Assembly: GCF_000177535.2 (NCBI RefSeq)
Contig: NC_015673.1
Location: 1,860,001-1,924,000 of the forward strand
Direction: 5' to 3'
Source: Corynebacterium resistens DSM 45100
Lineage (GTDB): Bacteria; Actinomycetota; Actinomycetes; Mycobacteriales; Mycobacteriaceae
DNA: 64,000 nucleotides
The number at the start of each line of letters is the position of its first letter. Position 1 is the stretch's first letter. The notes under the pieces were generated by a model. It was given only the letters and a program-made list of their open reading frames with translations, was not told the origin of the DNA and did not search any database. Positions 16,078-25,001 of this stretch are shown piece by piece. The position numbers and the translations under genes were made by a program.

Positions 16078-18765
16078 ATGGCTGACTCATCGTTCGGTCT
16101 CAAGATCGGTCTGGAAGGTGAACGCGAGTTCAAGCGGGCCATCACCGACATCAACCGTGAGATGCGGGTGCTGGGCTCGGAGATGAAACTGGTGGCCTCC
16201 CAGTTCGACAAGAACGACAAGTCCACCCAGGCACTGGCCTCCCGCAACCAGGTGCTGACCAAAGAGATCGAGACCCAAAAGTCCAAGATCGAAACACTCA
16301 AGGCCGCGCTGGAGAACTCGGCCGCGTCGTTCGGGGAGAACGATTCGCGAACGAAGAACTGGCAGATCCAGCTCAACAACGCCGGTGCCGAGCTCAACGA
16401 GCTGGAAAAAGAGCTCAAGGCCAACAATGATGCACTCGGCGAGTTCGGTGACGAGGCCGACGGGGCAGGCGATGACGCGAAAGACGCTGCCAAGGACGCC
16501 GGACGCTTGGAGGACGCGGTCGATGATCTCGGCGACGAGATGGACGACACCGGGGATAAGACCCGGATCTTCGGGGACGTGCTCAAAGCGAACCTGGCCG
16601 CCGAGGCGATCGTCGCTGGTGTCAAGGGCATCGGCAAGGCGATCGCGAGTATCGGCCGGGGTATGGCTGATGCGTTGAAGGACGGGGTGGAGTACAACGC
16701 CCGCATGGAGCAGTACACCACCAGCTTCACCACGATGCTCGGCGACCAGGCCAAAGCCCAACAGCTGGTCAACGACCTGAAAACCCAGGCCGCGAAGACC
16801 CCGTTCGGCATGGGCGATCTGGCAGGCAGCATGCAGACCCTGCTGGCCTTCGGCATCAGCCTGGAGGATGCGAAGAAGCACCTGATGCATATCGGTGACA
16901 TCTCCCAAGGGGATGCGCAGAAGATGGAGTCACTGACGTTGGCGTTCGCCCAGATGTCCTCGACGGGCAAGCTGACAGGCCAGGACCTCAACCAGATGAT
17001 CAACGCCGGGTTCAACCCGCTTGAGGAGATCTCCCGCAAGACGGGCAAATCCATCGGCGAGCTGAAAGAGGAGATGGCCAAGGGCGCGATCAGCGCGGAC
17101 ATGGTCGCTGACGCGTTCGCTTCGGCAACGGAAGAAGGCGGCCGTTTCCATGGGGCGATGGAAGCCCAGTCGAAAACCTTCACCGGCCAGCTCTCCACCA
17201 TGCGCGACGGGATCGACAACCTCAAGGGCCTGCTCGCCCGAGGTTTGACCGATGCGCTGGCAGGCACGGTCATGCCGATGGTGGGCGGGTGGATCGATGA
17301 GCTCACGGCAGCCTTCGAACAGGGCGGAGCCCCGGCGTTGATCGGCAAGCTCGGTGAGATCCTGCAAGAAGCACTCGCGTTTATCGCTGAGCAGCTGCCG
17401 ATGGTGGTCGAGACCGGCATGTCGATTCTCACCGCGCTGCTGGAAGGCATCATCGAGGTGTTGCCGTCGGTTGCCGAGACAGCGGTGATGCTCATCGTCG
17501 CACTAGTGGAGGCGATCATCGAGGCGCTGCCGTCACTGCTGGAAGCAGCCCTGCAGATCATCACCACCTTGGTCACCGGTATCGGTGAGGCACTCCCGGA
17601 GCTCATCCCTGCGGCCGTGGAGATGATCGTCGCCCTGGTCCAAGGCCTCGTCGATGCGCTGCCGATGATCCTGGAAGCCGCGTTGCAGCTCATCCTCGGG
17701 CTCGCGCAAGGCCTGCTGGAAGCGATCCCGGTGCTCATTGAGGCACTGCCGCAGATCATCACCTCGATCGTGGAGTTCCTCATCGGAGCAATCCCGCAGA
17801 TCATCGAGACCGGTATCGCGTTGTTGACCTCCCTGGTCGAAGCACTCCCGGAGATCATCACCGCGATCGTGACGGTGCTGCCACAAATCATCACCGGCAT
17901 CATCACCACGCTGCTGTCGGCACTGCCGCAGCTCATCGAGGCTGGCGTCAAGCTCCTCACCGCGCTCATTGGGGCGCTGCCGCAGATCATCACCACGATC
18001 GTGGCCGCGCTGCCGCAGATCATCGCAGCGATCGTCTCGGCGATCGGTGGGGCGATCCCGCAACTGGTCATGGCAGGCGTTGAGCTGCTGACCGCGTTGA
18101 TCACGAACCTGCCGCAGATCATCTCGACCATCGTGGCGGCGATCCCGCAGATCATCACCGGGATCGTGGGCGCGGTCGGTCAAGGGGTCGGCCAGATGGC
18201 CTCTGCAGGCGCGGACCTGGTGCGAGGCTTGTGGAACGGCATCCAGTCGCTGGCAGGCTGGCTCTGGGACAGGGTATCGAGCTGGTGCGCCGACATCTGG
18301 GACGGCATCACCGGCTTCTTCGGCATCAACTCGCCGTCCAAGGAAATGGCGTGGGTTGGTGACATGCTCACCCGAGGCCTGGCCGGAGGTATCGAAGACA
18401 CCGGAAGCCGAGCAGTTGCAGCTGCCGAGGACGTTGCCGCCGACACCCTGGCGGCCATGAGCGAGCTCACCAGCGGTATCGACGTGCCGATCACCACCAG
18501 CCTGGAGCCGGTCGATCTGACCCCAACCCACCTGCAACCACCGCCTGCAACCACCAGCCACAGCGCTGTCGGCCAGGAGGCCGGACACGCAGGAGAGGTG
18601 GCGGGCATCGTCGACCAGACCGCCCGGGCGCTGCTGGGGGCCATGGACATCAAGGTCGTGCTCAACGACGGCGCGCTGGTGGGCAAACTCGCCCCCGGCA
18701 TCAACCGCCAGCTGGCTCGTATCAACTCCCACCACACGGTGCTCGCCACTGGAGGAGGTGTCTAA
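16078..18765 (+). CDS. Tail tape measure protein
   Basis: 895 residues. The N-terminal coiled coil (about residues 20-180) includes LASRNQVLTKEIETQKSKIE and AELNELEKELKANNDALGEF. Next comes the tape-measure core (KDGVEYNARMEQYTTSFTTM, FGMGDLAGSMQTLLAFGISL, QMSSTGKLTGQDLNQMINAG). Residues about 434-706 form a long hydrophobic repeat region with recurring LPQIITxIV units, and the C-terminal part holds a conserved INSPSKEMAWVGDMLTRGLA. It sets tail length and is ejected at infection. It overlaps the next gene by one base. Confidence 0.93.
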   Translation: MADSSFGLKIGLEGEREFKRAITDINREMRVLGSEMKLVASQFDKNDKSTQALASRNQVLTKEIETQKSKIETLKAALENSAASFGENDSRTKNWQIQLNNAGAELNELEKELKANNDALGEFGDEADGAGDDAKDAAKDAGRLEDAVDDLGDEMDDTGDKTRIFGDVLKANLAAEAIVAGVKGIGKAIASIGRGMADALKDGVEYNARMEQYTTSFTTMLGDQAKAQQLVNDLKTQAAKTPFGMGDLAGSMQTLLAFGISLEDAKKHLMHIGDISQGDAQKMESLTLAFAQMSSTGKLTGQDLNQMINAGFNPLEEISRKTGKSIGELKEEMAKGAISADMVADAFASATEEGGRFHGAMEAQSKTFTGQLSTMRDGIDNLKGLLARGLTDALAGTVMPMVGGWIDELTAAFEQGGAPALIGKLGEILQEALAFIAEQLPMVVETGMSILTALLEGIIEVLPSVAETAVMLIVALVEAIIEALPSLLEAALQIITTLVTGIGEALPELIPAAVEMIVALVQGLVDALPMILEAALQLILGLAQGLLEAIPVLIEALPQIITSIVEFLIGAIPQIIETGIALLTSLVEALPEIITAIVTVLPQIITGIITTLLSALPQLIEAGVKLLTALIGALPQIITTIVAALPQIIAAIVSAIGGAIPQLVMAGVELLTALITNLPQIISTIVAAIPQIITGIVGAVGQGVGQMASAGADLVRGLWNGIQSLAGWLWDRVSSWCADIWDGITGFFGINSPSKEMAWVGDMLTRGLAGGIEDTGSRAVAAAEDVAADTLAAMSELTSGIDVPITTSLEPVDLTPTHLQPPPATTSHSAVGQEAGHAGEVAGIVDQTARALLGAMDIKVVLNDGALVGKLAPGINRQLARINSHHTVLATGGGV
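17380..18195 (+). repeat. Degenerate LPQII repeats in the tape measure
   Basis: About 270 codons of alternating units such as ALPQIITTIVAALPQIIAAI and GVKLLTALIGALPQII. At DNA level the block CTGCCGCAGATCATC recurs many times. The spacing is irregular, so this is a degenerate periodic helix, not an exact tandem repeat. Confidence 0.75.
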
Positions 18766-19451
18766 TGCACGGTTTCACTCTCGACAAGACAGTGTCCTCA
18801 ACGTCGCTGGGCCTGCGGCTCACAGGCCCGGTCGACCTACCGGTGGCCGAGCGGGTCACAGACGATATTGAGGTGGCGGGCAGGGCTGGGACGCTGACTC
18901 GCCTCGGCGGCTGGCATGACACGTCGATCACGTTGCCGCTGGCGATCACAGGTGGCCTGGCCGCCTACCACAAAGCCGCACTGGCGCTGACCCGGGCGGC
19001 GACCATTCACCTGTCCCACCAGCCCGGGGCGTTCCACAAGGTCAAACACGCCTCCATCAGCCCGCTGCGCATGGACATGTCCGCGTGGGGATTCTTTGAG
19101 GCGCACCTGGTGTGTGAGCCGTTTAGCTATCTCGACTCTGGGCTGACCGCCCACACGCTCACTGCCTCCGGGCAGATCACCAACCCGGGTCTGGTGGAGG
19201 CGGCACCGCTCATCACGATCAAGGGCACCGGGGCGTTGACGCTGACGATCAACGGGACCGCATATCGCGTCCAGTCACCGGCAGGGCAGATCACCCTGGA
19301 CTCGGCCCGGCTTGTCGCGCACGTCGCGGGCCGGGTGCAAACCGACGCGGTCACCGGCACGTTCCCGATCCTTACCCCAGGGGTTAACCGGGTCAGTCTC
19401 GGTAGTGGCATCTCCAGAGTCGAGATCACCGGGAACTGGCGAAACCCCTAA
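18765..19451 (+). CDS. Distal tail protein (Dit-like)
   Basis: 228 residues, start sharing one base with the previous stop (TAATG). The N-terminal half carries a Dit-like pattern (VAERVTDDIEVAGRAGTLTR, WHDTSITLPLAITGG), and the C-terminal half a galectin-like beta region (ITIKGTGALTLTINGTAYRV, GVNRVSLGSGISRVEITGNW). Dit forms the hub between tail tube and Tal/baseplate. Its place between tape measure and Tal genes supports the call. Confidence 0.82.
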   Translation: MHGFTLDKTVSSTSLGLRLTGPVDLPVAERVTDDIEVAGRAGTLTRLGGWHDTSITLPLAITGGLAAYHKAALALTRAATIHLSHQPGAFHKVKHASISPLRMDMSAWGFFEAHLVCEPFSYLDSGLTAHTLTASGQITNPGLVEAAPLITIKGTGALTLTINGTAYRVQSPAGQITLDSARLVAHVAGRVQTDAVTGTFPILTPGVNRVSLGSGISRVEITGNWRNP

Positions 19452-19535
19452 CCTGGCCCATTTCTTTGCTCCTCAGTGTGCCTGTCGCCGTGTGTCTTCG
19501 GCTGCGGGCGCACGTCTGTGAAAGGAACCCCACCG

Positions 19536-22457
19536 ATGCTCACCGTGCATGCCCCGACTGCCACCACGTTCACCGCCACCGGCGAGGGCGTCCTCGACCC
19601 TGACCTCATCGACGCCCGGGTTGTTGAGGAGCTCGGCGGGGCCTACCAACTCACCATTGTCTACCCGGCTGACGGGCCGCTGGCATCACAGCTCGCAGTC
19701 GAGGCGATCATCGCAGCCCCTGTTCCCGGCACCACCATCCGGCAGGGGTTTCGTATCCACGAGGTCACCACGAGCCTGGACGGGCTGCTGGAGGTCACGG
19801 CCTTCCACCTGTTCTACGACCTGTCAGGAAACTTCATCGCCGACACCTTCGTGGTCAATAAGACCCCTAAGGCGGCCCTCGACCAGCTCCTGGGGGCTGC
19901 GACCACGCCGCACCGGTTCACCGCGACCAGCTCCGATACGGCCACCAGGGCCTCTGCGCGTGTGGTGCGGATGAACCTGGCCGCAGCGATCATGGACCAG
20001 GGCTCGGATAACACGTTCGCCTCCCGGTGGGCCGGAGAGCTCACGCGCGATAACTGGCACATCCACCACGCCGCCACACGCGGCGCGGATCGTGGGGTCG
20101 TGATCCGGGATCGCAAGAACCTCACCGGCTACAGCTCGACTGTCGATCTGACGAGCGTGGTCACCCGGATTGTGCCGGTCGGGTTTGATGGGATCACCCT
20201 GCCCGAGCTCTACGTCGACTCGCCACGCGTCGATCACTACGTGATCCCGCATATCAAGGTGGTGCGCTACCCGGATATCAAAGCGATCGCCGACGCCGAC
20301 AACCCCCGCGAGGACGAAGTACCTCTGCCGCAGGCACACGCCCTTCTTAAGCAAGCCGCCAAGGCCGAGTACGCCACCAACCACATTGATACCCCTGCCG
20401 CGAGCTACACCGTCTCGTTCGTTGACCTTGCCTCGACGAACGAGTACGCCGACCTCGCTGAACTCGAGACCGTCCTGCTGGGAGACACGGTGACGGTGCA
20501 GCACGCCGACCTGGGCGTGTCCCTATCCGCCCGGGTTGTCGGCTACGAGTACGACCCTCTCCGACAGGCATATATTTCGGTGGAGTTGGGGTCGGTTGCA
20601 GGGAAGTTCACCTCGATCACCCGCACCATCACCACCGCGCAGACGGTAGCCCAGATGGCCGCTGATCTTGCTGGCGTGGCGTTGGCATCAGCGGACGGGA
20701 AATCCACCAACCATTACGGTCCGACACAGCCCGCTGCGGTCCGCCTGGGGGACACGTGGTTTAAGGACAATGGCGAGACGATTGAGATCTGGATCTACCA
20801 GCTCACCGACACCGGCGAGCCCGGCTGGGTCGCCCTTGCCACTGACCTCAACCATGCCCAAGTCAGTGCTGAACTTGCCGAAGCTCGCGCCGAGGTGGAG
20901 GCCGCGAAAACCGCAGCTGACGATGCCCAGGCTGCTGCTGCCGCTGTCGGTGCTCGTCTGACCGAAGCCGAAACCGAGATCGGTCAGGCACGCGAAGCGG
21001 CCAGTCAGGCCGAAGCCACAGCACGGCAGGCTGAGGCGGTAGCAGGTGAGGCCGGTGTGAAGGTAGCCGGGCTTGAGAGCTCAGTCTCCCAAGCGCAACA
21101 CCGTGCCGATACGGCCTACGAGACGGCACGGCAGGTTCAAACCAGCAGCGAGGCCCAGTTCACCGAGCTGGCGAACGCGGATAACAGCCTCGCCTCGTCG
21201 CTTTCAATGATGGCCAGCGACCTGAACCTGCGCGTGCGCTCAGGCGAGATCATCTCCCAGATCAACATCTCACCCGAAACCATCTTGATTGACGGTGAGC
21301 GCATACACATCACCGGCCGAACCAGTATCGATGACGCCACGATCACCACCGCAATGATCGCTAATGCGGCGATTACTGACGCGAAGATCGCCTGCCTGTC
21401 GGCAGCCAAGATCACCACCGGCACGCTCGCGGCCGCCCGGATCGCGGCCGGGTCGATCACGAGCGATAAGCTCACGATCGCTGATGGGTTCATTAAGACG
21501 GCGATGATCGCGGATGCGGCGATCACGGACGCGAAAATCGGCTCGTTGTCGGCCTCGAAGATCACCACCGGCACCCTGTCTGCGGGGAGGATCGCGGCCG
21601 GATCGATCACGAGCGACAAGCTCACGATCGCAACCGGGTTCATCCAGACCGGAATGATCGCGGATGCGGCGATCACCTCGGCGAAGATCGGTGCGCTGGA
21701 CGCGGGCAAAATCACCACTGGTGTGCTCAGTGCCTCGCGTATCGGGGCGAGGTCGATTACGGCGGACAAGCTCGCAACCAACGCCATCCAGGTGGGGCTG
21801 GCGGGGTGGACGAGCTCCATTCGCATTAGCCCCACGCAGATCGCCTGGTACAACGGGTCCACGTTGGAAGGGACCATCACCTCGTCGGGGATGCGGTTCT
21901 ACTACGGTTCTCGTTTCATCGGGTGGACGGGGCAGCAATCGAAAGCCGGTGCAGCGGACATACGTGGTATTTCGAACTCGTTGGAATACACCGGCGACTA
22001 CATCAGCTGGTCCTACAAGACGACGTCGACGAGCACCTCCTACACGACCATGCTCACCCTGGATCCGAGGGGCAAGTTCTACGGCAAGTCGGGTATCCAC
22101 CTCGGTGCCGCGCTACGCACCCACGGGTACGACTTCTACACCCAAGGCAACCGGATCATCATCCCGCAAGACTGCACCCTCACCGGGGTGGGCACCTACC
22201 CCGGTTGGGCAGGAAGCAGTGGCAGGTCCAAGGTCGTGTTCCACACCAACGACCTGTACGTGATCAGCGGCAACACCTTCTACAACATGACCAGCGTGTT
22301 CAACCGAGTCAAAGATCTCATGTCGCGGATGAACTCACTGATCTCGCTGCTGAACCAAGGCTGGGTGAAAAACATCAACAGTGGCGCAAACGGCAACATC
22401 ACCTGGAATTACTTCAGCAACACCGGGCTGTCGTCCATGTCGACCGCGTTGAGCTAA
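19536..22457 (+). CDS. Tal/tail endopeptidase-like protein with fibre domain
   Basis: 973 residues. About residues 1-370 resemble phage minor structural/Tal proteins (ARVVEELGGAYQLTIVYPAD, FRIHEVTTSLDGLLEVTAFH, LGDTVTVQHADLGVSLSARV). Residues about 438-538 form an alanine-rich coiled coil (AELAEARAEVEAAKTAADDA). Residues 607-756 are three 50-residue repeats (AAITDAKIGSLSASKITTGT type) of a fibre shaft. The C-terminal 200 residues are a probable receptor-contact domain. ATG 19536 follows GAAAGGAA; the frame is open further up but without a good RBS. Confidence 0.87.
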   Translation: MLTVHAPTATTFTATGEGVLDPDLIDARVVEELGGAYQLTIVYPADGPLASQLAVEAIIAAPVPGTTIRQGFRIHEVTTSLDGLLEVTAFHLFYDLSGNFIADTFVVNKTPKAALDQLLGAATTPHRFTATSSDTATRASARVVRMNLAAAIMDQGSDNTFASRWAGELTRDNWHIHHAATRGADRGVVIRDRKNLTGYSSTVDLTSVVTRIVPVGFDGITLPELYVDSPRVDHYVIPHIKVVRYPDIKAIADADNPREDEVPLPQAHALLKQAAKAEYATNHIDTPAASYTVSFVDLASTNEYADLAELETVLLGDTVTVQHADLGVSLSARVVGYEYDPLRQAYISVELGSVAGKFTSITRTITTAQTVAQMAADLAGVALASADGKSTNHYGPTQPAAVRLGDTWFKDNGETIEIWIYQLTDTGEPGWVALATDLNHAQVSAELAEARAEVEAAKTAADDAQAAAAAVGARLTEAETEIGQAREAASQAEATARQAEAVAGEAGVKVAGLESSVSQAQHRADTAYETARQVQTSSEAQFTELANADNSLASSLSMMASDLNLRVRSGEIISQINISPETILIDGERIHITGRTSIDDATITTAMIANAAITDAKIACLSAAKITTGTLAAARIAAGSITSDKLTIADGFIKTAMIADAAITDAKIGSLSASKITTGTLSAGRIAAGSITSDKLTIATGFIQTGMIADAAITSAKIGALDAGKITTGVLSASRIGARSITADKLATNAIQVGLAGWTSSIRISPTQIAWYNGSTLEGTITSSGMRFYYGSRFIGWTGQQSKAGAADIRGISNSLEYTGDYISWSYKTTSTSTSYTTMLTLDPRGKFYGKSGIHLGAALRTHGYDFYTQGNRIIIPQDCTLTGVGTYPGWAGSSGRSKVVFHTNDLYVISGNTFYNMTSVFNRVKDLMSRMNSLISLLNQGWVKNINSGANGNITWNYFSNTGLSSMSTALS
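21354..21803 (+). repeat. Three tandem 150-bp repeats in the tail fibre region
   Basis: Units start at 21354, 21504 and 21654, each opening with ATGATCGC. The period is exactly 150 bp (50 codons). Units 1 and 2 are the most alike; unit 3 diverges in its last third. The encoded unit alternates MIADAAITDAKI and ITTGTLSAGRIAAGSITSDK. Confidence 0.88.
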
Positions 22458-22477
22458 CCGAACAGAAAGGACTACCT

Positions 22478-22924
22478 ATGCGTTTCCTCCTACCGGCACA
22501 CCAGATCCGTCCCTCGATCGAACTGCTGAATGACATGCCGTTGACAGGTGGCGCGTCTCGGGCACGCAGCAAACTCATCCGGGTCCTCGAGCAGGCCTAT
22601 GCCAGCTTCGCCGAAGACGAATACGAGCTCGTGCGCGCCCACGCTGTGTGTGATGAGGACGGTCAACCCGTCATCGATGACGACGGGACCCTCACCCTGG
22701 CCGACCCGGATCACGCCGCCGGGTTTCACGTCCAGCACCAGGCGCTGCTGGCCCAGCGCGTCGAAGTCGAGGGCCCCACCTATGAGCATCACGGCCACGA
22801 CGTCCTCAGCTTCCTCGACGCGCTGGAGATGGAACTCACCGGCAGTGCGGCAGCTGCCTACGACGCGCTCTACGACGCCATCACCGAATCCCTCACTGCC
22901 ACCGGGGGTGAGCAGCACCCGTGA
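22478..22924 (+). CDS. DUF1617-like phage protein
   Basis: 148 residues, AGAAAGGA upstream of ATG. The N-terminus MRFLLPAHQIRPSIELLNDM, then ASRARSKLIRVLEQAYASF, fits a small phage family (DUF1617) usually located between tail fibre and lysis genes; the role is unknown. An acidic middle section (DEDGQPVIDDDGTLTLADPD) is likely a beta hairpin region. It overlaps the next gene by 4 bases. Confidence 0.65.
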   Translation: MRFLLPAHQIRPSIELLNDMPLTGGASRARSKLIRVLEQAYASFAEDEYELVRAHAVCDEDGQPVIDDDGTLTLADPDHAAGFHVQHQALLAQRVEVEGPTYEHHGHDVLSFLDALEMELTGSAAAAYDALYDAITESLTATGGEQHP

Positions 22925-23124
22925 GCACCCCGATCGCTACACCTGTGACCGGTGAGGACGACGAGGAAGGGATCGTTGAGGTCATTGGCAGCGGCCCGAA
23001 AGCCCTCCACGCGGTCTCGGCCACCCCGGCCACTGATCAACCGCCTGCCGAGCCCACCGAACACACCGGGACGATCGACCTGTACGAGCCGATCCTGGAC
23101 ATCCTCACCAGCCCGGAACTCTAA
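22921..23124 (+). CDS. Small acidic phage protein of unknown function
   Basis: 67 residues, GTG start inside GTGA overlapping the previous stop. Acidic and proline-rich (GEDDEEGIVEVIGSGPKALH, then EPTEHTGTIDLYEPILDILT). No recognised domain; phages often carry a small protein (XkdX-like) at this place between fibre and holin, but no such match can be claimed. A terminator follows. Confidence 0.5.
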   Translation: MSTPIATPVTGEDDEEGIVEVIGSGPKALHAVSATPATDQPPAEPTEHTGTIDLYEPILDILTSPEL

Positions 23125-23141
23125 CAAACCGCACTCCCAAT

Positions 23142-23172
23142 AGGCCCACACCACTTCGGTGCGGGCCTTTGT
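23142..23172 (+). terminator. Terminator between tail and lysis genes
   Basis: AGGCCCACACC pairs with GGTGCGGGCCT (one mismatch) around ACTTC, followed by TTTG. It separates tail genes from the holin. Confidence 0.65.
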
Positions 23173-23206
23173 CGTGTGCCCACAAACGGGAAGGAACCCA
23201 CTTTCT

Positions 23207-23674
23207 ATGTCGCTCAAAGCTATCTGGGCCACGATCCAAACCGGCCTGGCCGGGGTCGGGGCCGTCATCGGCGCGTTCCTCGGAGGCCTCGACGGCCTGG
23301 TGTACGCGCTCATCGCCTTCGTCGTATTCGACTACATCACCGGCGTGCTCGCCGCGATCGCCGAACGCCGCGTCTCCTCAGCCATCGGGTTTCGGGGCAT
23401 CTCCCGCAAGATCCTCATCTTCACCCTGATCGGACTTGCCCACCTGCTCGACGTGCACGTCATCGGAACACCCGGAGCGCTACGCACCGCCACCGTCGTG
23501 TTCTACCTGTCCAACGAAGGCATCTCCCTGATCGAAAACGCTACTCGCCTTGGGCTGCCCGTGCCTGATCACATTCGCCGCGCCCTGGACCTGGTCACCC
23601 GTGACGTGACAGGCAAACCCGACCTCGAACACCACCCCAACCAAACCACCCCAGCAGAAAAGGAGAACCTCTGA
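23207..23674 (+). CDS. Phage holin
   Basis: 155 residues with three likely membrane segments: GLAGVGAVIGAFLGGLDGLV, LIAFVVFDYITGVLAAI, and ILIFTLIGLAHLLDVHVIG, with another near TATVVFYLSNEGISLI. The VFDYITGVLAA and SSAIGFRGISRKI motifs are typical of the toxin-secretion/phage-lysis holin family. The charged C-terminal tail is usual. It shares one base with the endolysin start, so the pair forms a lysis cassette. Confidence 0.88.
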   Translation: MSLKAIWATIQTGLAGVGAVIGAFLGGLDGLVYALIAFVVFDYITGVLAAIAERRVSSAIGFRGISRKILIFTLIGLAHLLDVHVIGTPGALRTATVVFYLSNEGISLIENATRLGLPVPDHIRRALDLVTRDVTGKPDLEHHPNQTTPAEKENL

Positions 23675-24516
23675 TGAAGAACTGGGCCACCCTCGAAGCC
23701 GACGAAAACCGGCTGATGAACAAGCACTACAGTGCCGGGCGAAGCGGCCGGAAGATCAATAAGGTCATCATCCACCACAACGCAGGCAACCTCACCATCA
23801 AGTCCATCTGGGACGTGTGGCAGACCCGCCAAGCATCCGCCCACTACCAGGTCGACTCAGGCGGCCGGATCGGCCAGCTCGTGTGGGATCGCGACACCGC
23901 CTGGCATGCAGGCAACTGGGAGGCCAACACCACCTCCATCGGTATCGAACACGCCGACATCTCCTCCAAGCCCTGGCGTATCTCCGAGGCCTGCCTCGAC
24001 AACGGTGCCCACCTCGTCGCCGCCATCTGCCACTACTACAAGCTCGGACGACCCGTGTGGGGAAAGAACGTGTTCGGCCACAAGCATTTCTCTTCCACCG
24101 AATGCCCGGCCTCGCTCGCAGGAAGCCAGCATGCGGCCTACATGGCACGCGCCCAGTACTGGTACGACCGCATGAGCGGCACCAAGCCCGCCCCCACAGC
24201 ACCGGCAAAGCCCACACCGCCCGCACCCAAGCCCTCCGTCAACATCGACGCCCTTGCCGATGCGGTGATCCGAGGCGAGTACGGCAACGGGGACGAGCGC
24301 AAGCGCCGACTGGGAAGCAACTACGCCGCCGTGCAGAAACGCGTCAACGAAAAGCTCGCCGGACGAAGCCCCGCCAAGCCCTCCGTCAACATCGATGCCC
24401 TCGCTGATGCGGTGATCCGTGGAGACTACGGCAACGGCGAGGAACGGAAGCACCGCCTCGGCGGCAACTACGCCGCCGTGCAGAAGCGCGTCAACGAGAA
24501 GCTCGGCATCGGCTAA
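23674..24516 (+). CDS. Endolysin: amidase_2 domain plus two Cpl-7 (CW_7) repeats
   Basis: 280 residues. Residues 1-165 are an N-acetylmuramoyl-L-alanine amidase: zinc-ligand motif VIIHHNAGN (His34/His35), SAHYQVDSGGRIGQLV, SIGIEHAD and GHKHFSSTECPASLAG, whose His and Cys complete the site. A Pro/Ala linker follows, then two copies of a CW_7-like wall-binding repeat (NIDALADAVIRGEYGNG, NYAAVQKRVNEKL). It has no signal peptide, so it depends on the holin. Confidence 0.92.
   Translation: MKNWATLEADENRLMNKHYSAGRSGRKINKVIIHHNAGNLTIKSIWDVWQTRQASAHYQVDSGGRIGQLVWDRDTAWHAGNWEANTTSIGIEHADISSKPWRISEACLDNGAHLVAAICHYYKLGRPVWGKNVFGHKHFSSTECPASLAGSQHAAYMARAQYWYDRMSGTKPAPTAPAKPTPPAPKPSVNIDALADAVIRGEYGNGDERKRRLGSNYAAVQKRVNEKLAGRSPAKPSVNIDALADAVIRGDYGNGEERKHRLGGNYAAVQKRVNEKLGIG
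24229..24513 (+). repeat. Direct repeat encoding the CW_7 domains
   Basis: Two copies with a 147-bp period (units starting at 24229 and 24376, both AAGCCCTCCGTCAACATCGA). They are nearly identical at DNA level, indicating a recent duplication or gene conversion. Confidence 0.85.
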
Positions 24517-24536
24517 CCCACACGAGAACACTCTCT

Positions 24537-24580
24537 GGCCCCGTCATCACCTTCATCGAGGTGGTGGCGGGGCCCTTTTC
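24537..24580 (+). terminator. Terminator after the endolysin
   Basis: GGCCCCG and CATCACC on one side pair with GGTGGTG and CGGGGCC on the other, followed by CTTTTC. A strong hairpin that closes the lysis cassette. Confidence 0.8.
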
Positions 24581-24600
24581 TGCGTTTGCGCAGCTGGTGT

Positions 24601-24789
24601 TTACCGCAGGTCGTCGAACGGGTCGATGACGGACTGCACTCCACAGCTCGGGCAGATGAACGCGATACGGATTCCTTCACCTTCGCCTGCAACAAACGGG
24701 TCAGGGACACAATCTGAGCCGCATTCTGAACAGGTTCAGTACGACTGGTCGTCGAGAAACACCGGGAGTTCAAAGTCGTCGTCAGTCAT
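24601..24789 (-). pseudogene. Small zinc-ribbon protein interrupted by an in-frame TGA
   Basis: On the minus strand ATG 24789 opens MTDDDFELPVFLDDQSY, then TGA (24738-24736), and the same frame continues as TCSECGSDCVPDPF ... FICPSCGVQSVIDPFDDLR to TAA. The two CxxC pairs form a classic zinc ribbon. One base change (TGG to TGA) would explain the stop and restore a 62-residue protein. It runs against the phage late genes, which suggests a separate control. Selenocysteine reading is not supported by anything visible. Confidence 0.6.
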
Positions 24790-25001
24790 CTTCACCCGCC
24801 CTTGCTCTGTCACGGTTCACACGTCGATGGCTCCAGATTGTGAATTGAGCAAAGAATAGCTGCCTTATCCGAATAGAGGCGCAGATCCCAGCCATGGGTG
24901 CGAACGCGGCAGGGAGGCTTTGTTTTCTGCTGTCCGGTTTCGTCTGGTGCAACCGGCGTATGGGCGACCACCTTTCGCCTCGTTGCCAGGAGGGCCTGCT
25001 C

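Noticed and set aside
16032-18158. 708-codon open frame on the minus strand
   Set aside because: Antisense shadow of the tape measure's repetitive region; Ser/Ile-rich without family features, and the + strand gene is certain.
17533-18735. 400-codon Asp/Arg-rich minus-strand frame
   Set aside because: Another shadow of the tape measure; dipeptide composition comes from the repeats.
21354-21803. Repeats considered as a CRISPR array
   Set aside because: They are 150-bp coding units in frame with the fibre gene, without spacer structure; the 48017-48118 repeats are also contiguous and degenerate.
24736-24738. TGA as a selenocysteine codon in the zinc-ribbon gene
   Set aside because: No selenoprotein machinery or clear SECIS-like hairpin seen; a TGG-to-TGA change next to CSEC is simpler.
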